NCBI RefSeq assembly: GCF_030323145.1
Contig: NZ_CP100470.1
Coordinates: forward strand, 186,001-250,000
Reading direction: 5' to 3'
Origin: Mesorhizobium sp. C432A
GTDB taxonomy: Bacteria > Pseudomonadota > Alphaproteobacteria > Rhizobiales > Rhizobiaceae
Length of the DNA: 64,000 nucleotides
Both the position numbers and the translations under genes were made by a program. Shown here piece after piece: positions 25,621 through 34,191 of this stretch. Numbering within the stretch: the first letter of the stretch is position 1; every line of letters begins with the position of its first letter. The notes below the pieces were generated by a model. It ran no database searches and was not told the DNA's origin. It saw nothing but the letters and a program-made list of their open reading frames with translations.

Positions 25621-26718
25621 TTACTGGCCGGTGACGATCTTGGTCCAGCTGCGCGTGATCAGGCGCTGGGTCTTGGGATCGTAGGGCTGGACCGTATAGA
25701 GCTTTTTCAAGGTCTCGGCGTCCGGATAGACCGCCGGATCATCCAGCAGCGCCTTGTCGACGAACTGCTGCGAAGCCTTGTTGCCGTTGGCGTACAGCAC
25801 ATAGTTGGACGACTTGGCGATCACTTCCGGCTTCATCATGTAGTTGAGAAATTCGAGTGCCTCGGCGGCATGCGGCGCATCGGCGGGAATCGCCATCTGG
25901 TCGAACCACATCTGGGCGCCTTCCTTGGGAACGGAATAGCCGATCTCGACGCCTTGCTTGGCCTCGACCGCGCGGTTGCGCGCCTGGAAGACGTCACCCG
26001 ACCAGCCGACCGCCAGGCAAATATCGCCGTTGGCGAGCGCGTTGATGTATTCGGACGAATGGAATTTGCGGATATACGGCCGCACCTTCAGCAACGTCTC
26101 CTCGGCCTTGGCGATGTCGTCAGGTGAGGTGCTGTTCGGATCGAGGCCGAGATATTTGAGCGCCGCCGGGATGATGTCGGCCGGCGAGTCCAGCACATAG
26201 ACGCCGCAGTCCTTCAGCTTGGCCAGGCTGTCGGGATTGAAGAACACATCCCAGCTGTCGATCTTGTCGGTGCCGAGTGCTGCCTTCACCTTCTTGATGT
26301 TGTAGCCGATGCCGACCGTGCCCCACATGTAGTTGATCGAATATTCGTTGCCCGGATCGTATTTGGCGGTGCGCTCCGAAACCGTGTCCCACATGTTGGA
26401 AATGTTGGGCAGCTTCGACTTGTCGAGCTTCTGGAACACGCCGGCCTGGATCTGGCGGGCCAGGAAGTTGCCGCTGGGCACGACGACGTCATAGCCGCTG
26501 CCGCCGGCAAGCAGCTTGGTTTCGAGGATTTCATTGGAATCGAAGGTGTCGTAGACGACCTTGATGCCGGTCTCCTTGGTGAAGTCGTCAATGATCGAAC
26601 TGTCGATGTAATCCGACCAGTTGAAGACGTTGACGACGCGATCCTCGGCATGGCCGCCGACGGCGAAAAGCGTCAGAAATGCCGAGGTTGCCGAAAGCCA
26701 GAGCGCTTTGCGGATCAT
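25621..26718 (-). CDS. potF: Putrescine-type periplasmic binding protein (PotF)
   Basis: 365 residues from the ATG at 26718 (MIRKALWLSATSAFLTL), which follows AAGGAGAACAGC. The frame is open to 26814, but the extension is not part of the family. Residues 1-22 are a signal peptide cleaved after GGHA. The mature part shows VVNVFNWSDYIDSSIIDDF and VVYDTFDSNEILETKL, the spermidine/putrescine binding motifs (SBP_bac_8/PotD-PotF family), and later CLAVGWSGDVFQA. The nearby gamma-glutamylputrescine pathway genes suggest that putrescine is the ligand. It is the first gene of its operon. Confidence 0.92.
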   Translation of the reverse strand: MIRKALWLSATSAFLTLFAVGGHAEDRVVNVFNWSDYIDSSIIDDFTKETGIKVVYDTFDSNEILETKLLAGGSGYDVVVPSGNFLARQIQAGVFQKLDKSKLPNISNMWDTVSERTAKYDPGNEYSINYMWGTVGIGYNIKKVKAALGTDKIDSWDVFFNPDSLAKLKDCGVYVLDSPADIIPAALKYLGLDPNSTSPDDIAKAEETLLKVRPYIRKFHSSEYINALANGDICLAVGWSGDVFQARNRAVEAKQGVEIGYSVPKEGAQMWFDQMAIPADAPHAAEALEFLNYMMKPEVIAKSSNYVLYANGNKASQQFVDKALLDDPAVYPDAETLKKLYTVQPYDPKTQRLITRSWTKIVTGQ

Positions 26719-27087
26719 GCTGTTCTCCTTTGATGAGTGTTCCTTCGCCAAGTCGTCGCTGTTCGAGCGCGATTGGGCATTTGCTTCAGAGTATTGAGCT
26801 TTCCGGGCAGCCATAAGCGTGAACTGCCGGCGCCATCCGGGCGGTTCGACAAGCGGCAGATCATGGCTCTGTGTGCCCGCATGGCGGGCGCGCTGACGCA
26901 GTCAGAGGCTTTCGCCGCGGCGCGGGCAGGGATACGACGCTGTGGTCCGGTCTTGGTCCGACCGGCGGGGACACTTGGCAAGATAAGCCTGTCTTGTTGT
27001 TGCCGTGCCCCCAGCCTGCCCGTGCCGCAGCAAGGTTGTCAATGGCCCGCGCGGGGAAGCTCGGTCAATAGGGCGTGCGGCTTCGCT
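26719..27087. other. Intergenic region upstream of potF
   Basis: This stretch carries the potF leader and no gene that I can support. A long plus-strand frame (26737-28263) crosses the whole region and the EamA gene antisense, but it has shadow-like residue content. No promoter hexamers stand out clearly. The right part passes into the tandem repeat at 27088. Confidence 0.45.
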
Positions 27088-27163
27088 AATTGGGGAAAGA
27101 CGGGCGTAATTAGGGAAGACGGGCTCAACCAAGGGAAAGGCGGGTCAATTAGGGGATGGCAGG
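27088..27163. repeat. Four imperfect tandem copies of an about 20-base unit
   Basis: Units are AATTGGGGAAAGACGGGCGT (27088-27107), a 19-base AATTAGGGAAGACGGGCTC (27108-27126), AACCAAGGGAAAGGCGGGTC (27127-27146) and a partial AATTAGGGGATGGCAGG (27147-27163). The array overlaps the stop codon of the EamA gene and looks like a small minisatellite formed by slippage. Confidence 0.65.
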
Positions 27164-28098
27164 CCGGTGGTCCCCGGCCGTGCAGGCCTCGCCTGGCGCT
27201 TGAATTCAAGCGCGATATGGACGAGCAGCGCGGCGACCACCACCGCGCCGCCGATGATGGTGCGCACCGAGGGCACCTCGCCATGAACGAGCCAGACCCA
27301 GATCGGTCCGAGGATCGGCTCGAACGTGCCGAGGAGTGCTGCGATCGCCGCCGGAACCAGCCTCGCGCCGGTGGCGAAGAAGGCAAGGCCCAGCCCGAGA
27401 TTGATGACGCCGAAGGCAAACAGGAAAGCCATGTCGTGGGCCGACGTGGCAAACTGCGTGGCTTGCGATGCGGCGAAAGCCGCTGCCAGCATCGTGCCGA
27501 GGCACGTCGCCGGCGTCATGCGCACATGGGCGAAGCGCCGGGTGATGACAGTGGCGATCGAGAACATGACGGCGATCAGCAGCGACAGCCCGTCGCCGAT
27601 GGGCGATACGGCGCCGTCGAGCGATTCCGACACCATGATGGCGACGCCGGCGATGACGGCGGCGATCGCCACCCAGGTCGCGATGGCGACGCGTTCGCGA
27701 AACAGCACCCAGGCAAGCAATGCCGCCAGCAGCGGCACACCGGCCTGCATCAACAGGATATTGGCAAGGGTGGTGTAGGCGAGCGCGACAACGAAGCACG
27801 TCGACGCCGTGGCGAAACAGACGGCCACGGCAAGGCCGGGCAGGCCCATGTCGCGAAACAGCCGCAACATGCCGCGCCAGCCGTCGCGCCAGGCCATGAA
27901 GCAAATCAGGAACACAGCCGCCCACAGCGATCGCCAGAACACCACGGTCCAACTGTCAGCGGTGTCGATGAAGCGGGCGATGGTGCCGCCAAAGCTCCAC
28001 ATCAGCGCCGACAGGAACACCAGCAGCAAGCCGACCCGCTCTTCGCGAGGCGAGACGATCGGCGGTGCGGCGATTGGAGAAGATGCGGTATCGGTCAT
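27145..28098 (-). CDS. EamA/DMT family transporter
   Basis: 317 residues with ten membrane helices and two EamA repeats (SALMWSFGGTIARFIDTADS in the first; VPAAIAALLGTFEPILGPIW in the second, with the family glutamate-proline). These inner-membrane proteins of the drug/metabolite superfamily export amino acids or metabolites; the substrate cannot be told. The ATG at 28098 is chosen; a TTG at 28140 and an ATG at 28132 in the same frame would add up to 14 residues and no ribosome binding site is good for any of them. The 3' end lies inside a tandem repeat array. Confidence 0.87.
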   Translation of the reverse strand: MTDTASSPIAAPPIVSPREERVGLLLVFLSALMWSFGGTIARFIDTADSWTVVFWRSLWAAVFLICFMAWRDGWRGMLRLFRDMGLPGLAVAVCFATASTCFVVALAYTTLANILLMQAGVPLLAALLAWVLFRERVAIATWVAIAAVIAGVAIMVSESLDGAVSPIGDGLSLLIAVMFSIATVITRRFAHVRMTPATCLGTMLAAAFAASQATQFATSAHDMAFLFAFGVINLGLGLAFFATGARLVPAAIAALLGTFEPILGPIWVWLVHGEVPSVRTIIGGAVVVAALLVHIALEFKRQARPARPGTTGLPSPN

Positions 28099-28259
28099 GG
28101 GGTGCCACTGTCGGCTATCTCGGGGCGGCATGATGCACAATGGACGACAGAAACGTGCCGTATTCGCCTAGCGCATAGGCTACCGCCGGACGTGATCCAG
28201 CCCGGCATTCCCTTTGGCGCACCGCCAACCGGCAGCCATACGGGCAAACACCGCCGTTT

Positions 28260-29159
28260 CTAGGACGTGCCCTTGTTGCCGCGGATAAAGCGCCAAAGAC
28301 CGGCCAACGGTACCAGCAGCAGAATGCCGAACTTTTTCAGGGCGATGACCGCGACCGCAATCAGGCCGGCCTTTGCCGCGAGTTTTCCGGCGATGAGGCC
28401 GCCAATGCCAACCGCGGCGACCGTGTCGGTGCCGGGCAGAAAATCGGTGTATTTCTTGCCGGTGCTGAAGTCCGCCACGCCCAGCACTTCGTCCAGGCTC
28501 TGCTTGATCTCCGGCAATTGTTCAACCGTAGCGATGTAGCTCATCACGAAGACGCCTTCCCGGCCGAGGAAACGGACGTCGTAATTGAGCGTGTGGACGG
28601 TATCGTCTCCGAACTGCAGTTCCTTGGCCCAGTGCAGCCGCTTGTGGACGAAATCATAGACCGGCGGCGAGGCCCAGCCGATCAGCTTGATCGGGGGAAA
28701 GCCGTCCTTTACCCGCTGATCGTTGGCCGACAATGTGTCCGCCTGCATGCTGCTCAGCAGTTCGGTGTAGTCGATGGATGCCGCGTCGGCGTCATCGACA
28801 TGGCCGATCTTTTCATAGCGCAATTCGATGCCCCAACCGTTGCCGGCGATGGGCTCGTACTTGGCCGGGAAGATCATGCCGATTGCTTCGGACGCGGTAT
28901 CAGGCGGATTGCCCCAGGCCTCGGTCAGGACGGACGTCGCGTCCTTCTTGCCCAGAAAATAGAACTTGTCCTTGAGATCGAGATGGATGCCTTCGGGAAG
29001 GTCGACCGCGCCGGTCTTTGGATCGATCTTGTCCAGGAATGCCTTGCCGTCGTCACTATACTGTTGATAGTCCTTGAAGAATTCCGAGGATTTTTCTGCC
29101 AGAACAGGCCCCGCCAAAAGGGCAAGCGCCACGCCAAGCCACAAAGCTTTCCTGTTCAT
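28260..29159 (-). CDS. DUF2167 family membrane protein
   Basis: 299 residues from the ATG at 29159 after GGGGGACGGCTT. Residues 1-20 are a signal peptide (NRKALWLGVALALLAGPVLA). The body carries the DUF2167 pattern: an N-terminal domain with VDLPEGIHLDLKDKFYFLG, the segment FPPIKLIGWASPPVYDFVHK, and LGREGVFVMSYIA. Two C-terminal hydrophobic segments (VGIGGLIAGKLAAKAGLI and FGILLLVPLAGLWRFI) anchor it in the membrane. The function of the family is not known. It stands alone between the EamA gene and the regulator gene. Confidence 0.85.
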   Translation of the reverse strand: MNRKALWLGVALALLAGPVLAEKSSEFFKDYQQYSDDGKAFLDKIDPKTGAVDLPEGIHLDLKDKFYFLGKKDATSVLTEAWGNPPDTASEAIGMIFPAKYEPIAGNGWGIELRYEKIGHVDDADAASIDYTELLSSMQADTLSANDQRVKDGFPPIKLIGWASPPVYDFVHKRLHWAKELQFGDDTVHTLNYDVRFLGREGVFVMSYIATVEQLPEIKQSLDEVLGVADFSTGKKYTDFLPGTDTVAAVGIGGLIAGKLAAKAGLIAVAVIALKKFGILLLVPLAGLWRFIRGNKGTS

Positions 29160-29306
29160 AAGCCGTCCCCCCTTGGCTGCCCTGCAGCTCACCTTCGATA
29201 GCGCAGCGCCGATGCTTAATCAATATTTGGTTCGGCGATGGTTCGGGCCGCGCTCTATTGCTTAGCAAACAGCTGCAGTCTTCCGCGACCTCCAGCCCGA
29301 GAAGCA

Positions 29307-30734
29307 TCACTGGAAATCGAAGGCGCTCAGGCCCGTCACCATCTCGTCCAGGCCCAGCGGACGGGTCACCGGCGGCTCGGCGCGGGCGAGGCAGCCGATG
29401 CGTTCGCACAGCCGGCAAGCGGGACCGACCGGCGTGGCGGCGCCCTGTCCGGCCTTTGCCGGCAGCCCGGCGCCATAGACGGTCTCGTCGCGAAAGCCGA
29501 TATCACAGCCCAACAGCAGCGCGGTGCGGCGCGGACGCTCGGAGAACGAACCCTGCGGCCCCTCGAGCGTGCGTGCGATGCAGAGGAACTCGGCGCCGTC
29601 GGGCATTTCCACCGCCTCGACCAGGATCTGGCCAGGCGAAGCGAAAGCGGCATGGACCGGCAGTTTCGGGCAGCCGCCGCCAAAGCGGCTTTGCGGAAAG
29701 CCCTGGCCGCCGGCCTTGCGGAAGCGGTTGCCGGCATTGTCGACCTCGAGCATGAAGAACGGCACTCCGGACAAGCCAGGACGCTGCAGCATGGTCAGGC
29801 GGTTCGCCGCCTGTTCGAAGGAGACGCCGAAACGCGAGCGCAGCACATCGATGTCGTAACGAGCCCGCACGGCGGCGGCATGAAATGCCTGATAGGGCAT
29901 CATCAAGGCATTGGCGGCGTAGCGGCCGAACTCGAAGCGGGCGAGCCGACGGGCTTCGTCCGTACCGAGCTTCAGCGTCTGAATTTCGCCGGCGACAGCG
30001 ACCGTCATGCGGATCAGGCAGGCCTCCATGGCGACTTCGCGCAACTGGTCGAACGGCGACAGCCGCTCCGATAGAAAAAGACGCTGCGAATGACGGTCAT
30101 AACGGCGGCGCCAGTTCGGCATGGTGGCGACCGGCAGCACCTTGACGACGATGCCATACTCGCGCTTCAGCCACGCCTTCAGCGCGCCGAACAGATCGTC
30201 GCCGGGGTCGAGCATCGAGGTGAAGGCCTCGGCCTCCTCCTCCAGTGCTGCAAAATGGTTCGGCCGGCGCTCGAAAATCTCGTGCACTTCGTCGATCGGC
30301 AGCCGCGCACCGGACAGCGCCGTGGCGCGGCCCTCGCGCGCCAGAAGCTCGTTGAGATCGGACAGCCGCTCGGCCTGCTCGCGGTAAGCGCGAAACAGTT
30401 TTATCATCGCAGCCGATGCATTGGGGGCGGCCTCGGCCAGTTCGATCAGTTCCTGGTCGCCCGGCAGCTCACCGGCAAGCAGCGGGTCGCCGAACACTTC
30501 CTTCAAGGCCGAGATCGACCCTCTCGCCTCACCCTGCAATTCATGCGGGTCGACCTTGTAGACAGAGGCCAGCTTCAGGATCAGCTGCACCGTCAGCGGC
30601 CGCTGGTTGCGCTCGATCAGGTTGAGATAGGACGGCGAGATGCCGAGCCCCTCGGCCATCGCCGTCTGGGTCAGGCCTTTGGCGATGCGGATGCGGCGGA
30701 TGCGCGGCCCGGCGAATATCTTCTGGTCGGCCAT
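29307..30734 (-). CDS. XRE/DUF2083 short-chain fatty acyl regulator (ScfR/RamB-like)
   Basis: 475 residues from the ATG at 30734 after AAGGAAAGCC; the frame is open to 30788. The N terminus is an XRE HTH (residues about 10-65, IRIAKGLTQTAMAEGLGISPSYLNLIERN split over the motif), followed by an ImmA/IrrE-like region and a C-terminal DUF2083 domain ending with a cysteine cluster (CRLCERIGC). RamB in Corynebacterium and the ScfR group control acetate, propionate and glyoxylate genes and sense acyl-CoA compounds. The gene is divergent from aceA across 249 bases holding four TTTACA boxes, which suggests that it controls isocitrate lyase and itself. Confidence 0.88.
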   Translation of the reverse strand: MADQKIFAGPRIRRIRIAKGLTQTAMAEGLGISPSYLNLIERNQRPLTVQLILKLASVYKVDPHELQGEARGSISALKEVFGDPLLAGELPGDQELIELAEAAPNASAAMIKLFRAYREQAERLSDLNELLAREGRATALSGARLPIDEVHEIFERRPNHFAALEEEAEAFTSMLDPGDDLFGALKAWLKREYGIVVKVLPVATMPNWRRRYDRHSQRLFLSERLSPFDQLREVAMEACLIRMTVAVAGEIQTLKLGTDEARRLARFEFGRYAANALMMPYQAFHAAAVRARYDIDVLRSRFGVSFEQAANRLTMLQRPGLSGVPFFMLEVDNAGNRFRKAGGQGFPQSRFGGGCPKLPVHAAFASPGQILVEAVEMPDGAEFLCIARTLEGPQGSFSERPRRTALLLGCDIGFRDETVYGAGLPAKAGQGAATPVGPACRLCERIGCLARAEPPVTRPLGLDEMVTGLSAFDFQ

Positions 30735-30753
30735 CGGCTTTCCTTGACAGGAA

Positions 30754-30903
30754 TTTACACGACTTGCGAGCGATGAACAGCGCACCATCTTTTTACAATC
30801 ATGACAGATTTACAGCGGCAAGCAGTCAAACACAACACAGGTTTTCTCTTATTTTCTACCGAAAATGGCGGTTTTCCTCGCTCTCGTCGCGGCGCAATGT
30901 AAA
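30754..30903. promoter_or_regulatory. Four TTTACA boxes between the regulator gene and aceA
   Basis: TTTACA occurs at 30754-30759, 30792-30797 and 30809-30814, and as the reverse complement TGTAAA at 30898-30903. Two are accompanied by TTGCG-like motifs a few bases on. Spaced copies in a divergent regulator/target interval suggest binding by the adjacent regulator, but short A/T-rich hexamers can also recur by chance. Confidence 0.4.
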
Positions 30904-30983
30904 TGATGTCACACACAGACGACGCACACCATCCCAGGGCGCGGCGTTTCAAGACACTGGCATCGATTGATCTGGAGTGACCA

Positions 30984-32273
30984 ATGACTGATTTTTACAA
31001 TCTTGTCCCATCCGCGCCCGAAGGCCGCTTCGACGGCATCGAACGAGCCTATTCGCCGGACGATGTGAAGCGGCTGCGCGGGTCGGTCCAGATACGCCAG
31101 AGTCTTGCCGAAATGGGCGCCAACCGGCTGTGGAAGCTCATCCACGAGGAAGACTTCGTCAATGCACTCGGCGCCATGTCGGGCAACCAGGCGATGCAGC
31201 AGGTGCGTGCCGGGCTGAAGGCAATCTATCTCTCGGGCTGGCAGGTCGCCGCCGACGCCAACACCGCGTCGGCCATGTATCCGGACCAGTCGCTCTATCC
31301 CGCCAATGCGGCGCCCGAACTGGTCAAGCGCATCAACCGCACGCTGCAGCGCGCCGATCAGATCGAGACCTCGGAAGGCAACGGCCTGTCGGTCGACACC
31401 TGGTTCGCGCCGATCGTCGCCGATGCCGAGGCCGGCTTCGGCGGACCGCTCAACGCCTTCGAGATCATGAAGGCGTTCATCGAGGCGGGCGCTGCCGGCG
31501 TCCACTATGAGGACCAGCTGGCCTCTGAGAAGAAGTGCGGCCATCTCGGCGGCAAAGTGCTGATCCCGACCGCCGCGCATATCCGCAACCTCAACGCGGC
31601 GCGTCTGGCGGCCGACGTGATGGGCACGCCGACGCTAGTCGTGGCACGCACCGATGCGGAAGCGGCAAAGCTTCTGACCTCCGACATTGACGAGCGCGAC
31701 CAGCCTTTCGTCGACTACGATGCCGGCCGCACGGTTGAAGGCTTCTACCAGGTCAGGAACGGCATCGAACCGTGCATCGCGCGCGCCATTGCCTATGCGC
31801 CGCATGCCGACTTGATCTGGTGCGAGACGTCGAAGCCCGACCTGACGCAGGCCAAGAAATTCGCCGAGGGCGTGCGCAGGCATCATCCCGGCAAGCTTCT
31901 CGCCTATAATTGCTCGCCGTCGTTCAACTGGAAGAAGAACCTCGACGACGCGACGATCGCCAAGTTCCAGCGCGAACTCGGCGCCATGGGCTACAAGTTC
32001 CAGTTCATCACGCTTGCCGGCTTCCACCAGCTCAATTTCGGCATGTTCGAGCTGGCCCGCGGCTACAAGGCGCGGCAGATGGCGGCCTATTCCGAGTTGC
32101 AGGAAGCCGAGTTCGCGGCCGAAGTCCACGGCTACACCGCGACCAAGCACCAGCGCGAGGTCGGCACCGGCTATTTCGACGCCGTGTCGATGGCAATCAG
32201 CGGCGGCCAGTCGTCGACCACCGCCATGCATGAATCGACCGAGCACGTCCAGTTCAAGCCGGCAGCGGAATGA
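30984..32273 (+). CDS. aceA: Isocitrate lyase
   Basis: 429 residues, the normal length for the short bacterial form. The ATG at 30984 follows GGAGTGACCA. The catalytic motif [14 protein letters not shown] (Cys about 185) and [18 protein letters not shown] (metal-binding region) are intact, as is CSPSFNW. It splits isocitrate into glyoxylate and succinate, the first step of the glyoxylate bypass, needed for growth on acetate, fatty acids or stored polyhydroxybutyrate. The divergent XRE/DUF2083 gene is probably its regulator. A small protein gene follows 52 bases downstream, with a terminator after it. Confidence 0.97.
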   Translation: MTDFYNLVPSAPEGRFDGIERAYSPDDVKRLRGSVQIRQSLAEMGANRLWKLIHEEDFVNALGAMSGNQAMQQVRAGLKAIYLSGWQVAADANTASAMYPDQSLYPANAAPELVKRINRTLQRADQIETSEGNGLSVDTWFAPIVADAEAGFGGPLNAFEIMKAFIEAGAAGVHYEDQLASEKKCGHLGGKVLIPTAAHIRNLNAARLAADVMGTPTLVVARTDAEAAKLLTSDIDERDQPFVDYDAGRTVEGFYQVRNGIEPCIARAIAYAPHADLIWCETSKPDLTQAKKFAEGVRRHHPGKLLAYNCSPSFNWKKNLDDATIAKFQRELGAMGYKFQFITLAGFHQLNFGMFELARGYKARQMAAYSELQEAEFAAEVHGYTATKHQREVGTGYFDAVSMAISGGQSSTTAMHESTEHVQFKPAAE

Positions 32274-32325
32274 ACCGATCGACATAACCAACAGAGGAAA
32301 CGCCCGAAGGGCAAGGGAGAAGAAA

Positions 32326-32568
32326 ATGGCATCGATAAGCCGCGTCAAGGAACGTGCAGAAGAGCAGTCCACCACGATGAGTGTCGACCAACAGGCGACC
32401 ATCCGCATGCTGGCCAACGACCTGCACCGGCTCAATCAATCGGTGATGAAGGCAGTGGAGGCCGGCGTCTCGGTGGAACTGGTGCGCTCGGCCCGGCATC
32501 ATGGCGGCGACGGCAATTGGGGCGACCTGCTGATCCCGGTGATCGTCACGCAGAAGAGTCACGGCTGA
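32326..32568 (+). CDS. Small conserved-looking protein downstream of aceA
   Basis: 80 residues from the ATG at 32326, 6 bases after AAGGGAGAAGAA. The sequence MASISRVKERAEEQSTTMSV continues into a helical stretch LANDLHRLNQSVMKAVEAG and a C-terminal LLIPVIVTQKSHG. It lies in the same transcription unit as aceA with a terminator 68 bases on. I do not recognise a named family. The good ribosome binding site, codon use and co-orientation make it real; a role linked to isocitrate lyase is only a guess from position. Confidence 0.75.
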   Translation: MASISRVKERAEEQSTTMSVDQQATIRMLANDLHRLNQSVMKAVEAGVSVELVRSARHHGGDGNWGDLLIPVIVTQKSHG

Positions 32569-32635
32569 TCTTCCCTTACGGAAGCTTTGTGCTTGTGGAA
32601 CCTATGGGCCCCGTCGCTCACTGGCCGATTTCAAC

Positions 32636-32664
32636 GTCACCCGCGGGTTTTCAGCGCGGGTGAC
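32636..32664 (+). terminator. Intrinsic terminator of the aceA operon
   Basis: GTCACCCGC (32636-32644) and GCGGGTGAC (32656-32664) form a perfect 9-base stem with an 11-base loop, followed by TTTCGCTTTTG. It is placed 68 bases after the small gene. Confidence 0.8.
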
Positions 32665-32844
32665 TTTCGCTTTTGAGCGTAAACTTAACTACAGTTCGAA
32701 AACAGACCTTGTCTCCGAGGTTTAATATTTCCGGCTATATTTCGCAGGTCCGTCATTTCAGCTTGACATGGCAGGCGATCTCACGCCAATTGGCTCTCGG
32801 ATTTCAACCCTGCATTGAAGCAGCGCCGAGTGCCCGCCCCGCCC

Positions 32845-33306
32845 ATGTGCCCTGTGAACCGCGAGACCGACACCGCCAAACATCTGAATTCGTCAAGCAG
32901 GGACGCGAACTCCGAGATATCAACGGATTTCTCCCACGTGCTGGTCGTTGGAAAATCGCCGATCAACCGGGTGGTGGTGTCGAAGATCGTCGAGAAGTCC
33001 GGACTGAAGCCGATCTCCGAGTCGCCCGAAATGGCGGCCAAGACATTGCGAACCCTCATTCCGGGCGCCGTCGTTCTCGATGGCGGCCCCGACAACGAGG
33101 ACTGCCGCGCGCTAATGGCGGCCATCGACGCCTTGCGGCGGACATCTGGGCGGTCGCTCCCCAAGGTGATCCTGCTTTCAACCAAGACCGGCACGCCCGA
33201 CAGCCTGGGCCTGTCGAGCGTGGTCGATGTGGTGGTAACCAAGCCGATCACCACCGAAAGGCTGCAGCCGGTGGTCGACCGGCTGATCAGCCTCGGGCGC
33301 GGCTGA
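32845..33306 (+). CDS. Single-domain receiver-like (response regulator) protein
   Basis: 153 residues from an ATG at 32845; a TTG at 32815 in frame is possible. Residues about 35-150 form a receiver-like domain: SHVLVVGKSPINRVVVSKI (first strand, but without the usual acidic pair, which is replaced by G-K), AVVLDGGPD (with the phospho-acceptor aspartate), ILLSTKT (with the switch Ser/Thr) and VVTKPIT (with the conserved lysine). No output domain or partner kinase gene is present nearby. The missing acidic pair, which normally binds Mg2+, suggests altered phosphorylation. Its role cannot be told from context. Confidence 0.72.
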   Translation: MCPVNRETDTAKHLNSSSRDANSEISTDFSHVLVVGKSPINRVVVSKIVEKSGLKPISESPEMAAKTLRTLIPGAVVLDGGPDNEDCRALMAAIDALRRTSGRSLPKVILLSTKTGTPDSLGLSSVVDVVVTKPITTERLQPVVDRLISLGRG

Positions 33307-33336
33307 TCGCAATCCGCCCGAACACGTGCGGGGCGG

Positions 33337-34044
33337 TCAGCGTTCCTTGCCGATGCTCTCGATCAAAGCCGGCAGTTCGCCAAGATCGACAAGCTGACGA
33401 AAACGCGGTGCCTCGACCGGCGGCTCGACGTGTTCGAGCACCCAGGTCAGCTCGTGCGGCACATACACACCCCAGCTGCCGGCCTCGATGGCCGGCACCA
33501 CGTCCGACTTGAGCGAATTGCCGACCATCATGCTGGTCTGCGGGCTGCCGTGACGGCCAAAGATCCTGGCATAGGTGGCGGCGCTCTTGTCGCTGACGAT
33601 CTCGACTGCATCGAACAGGTCGCCAAGGCCGGACGCCGCCAGCTTGCGCTCCTGGTCGAACAGATCGCCCTTGGTGATCAGCACCAGATGGTAGGCGCCG
33701 GCGAGCCTTTCCACGGTCTCACGCGCATGCGGCAAAGCCTCGACCGGATGTCCCAGCATGTCGCGGCCGGCGGCAAGGATTTCGGCGATGGTCGACCCCG
33801 GCACACGGCCCTCGGTCACTTCTATTGCCGTCTCGATCATCGACAAGGTAAAGCCCTTGATGCCGAAGCCGTAGACGGCAAGGTTGCGCTTCTCGGCCTC
33901 CAGCAGCCGTGCCGAAATGTGCTCGGCCTCGCCGTGGTCGGCGAGTAGGGTTGCGAAATGCTTCTCGGTCAGGCGGAAGAACTGTTCGTTCTGCCATAGG
34001 GTATCGTCGGCGTCGAAGCCGATCGTGGTCAATTTGCCAGGCAT
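33337..34044 (-). CDS. HAD family hydrolase (phosphatase-like)
   Basis: 235 residues from the ATG at 34044; the frame is open to 34155 without a better start. Motif I is FDADDTLW (two aspartates), motif II LVLITKGD, motif III lysine in VSDKSAATYARIF, and motif IV VGNSLKSDVVPA, which has a single acidic residue and is typical of type IA enzymes. The C1 cap is helical. Substrates of such enzymes range over sugar phosphates and other small phosphate esters, and none can be assigned here. It points toward the receiver gene and away from the glutamine synthetase-like gene. Confidence 0.86.
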   Translation of the reverse strand: MPGKLTTIGFDADDTLWQNEQFFRLTEKHFATLLADHGEAEHISARLLEAEKRNLAVYGFGIKGFTLSMIETAIEVTEGRVPGSTIAEILAAGRDMLGHPVEALPHARETVERLAGAYHLVLITKGDLFDQERKLAASGLGDLFDAVEIVSDKSAATYARIFGRHGSPQTSMMVGNSLKSDVVPAIEAGSWGVYVPHELTWVLEHVEPPVEAPRFRQLVDLGELPALIESIGKER

Positions 34045-34191
34045 ACGGTGTCTTCTGCTGCTCGATCTGCGGGAGGTTGACCCTAATCTGCGTGGCGCGA
34101 TTTTCAACCAGGAAGCCGAAGACAGGCAGCTCCCCTTCCCTTCCATCACCGGCAACAGCTATACTGTGATAATTGCAACCCAAACTGGTGA

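Noticed and set aside
26737..28263. 508-residue plus-strand frame over the potF leader and EamA gene
   Set aside because: Shadow composition (Arg, Asp, Gln, His) and no start signal; it runs across the antisense of EamA.
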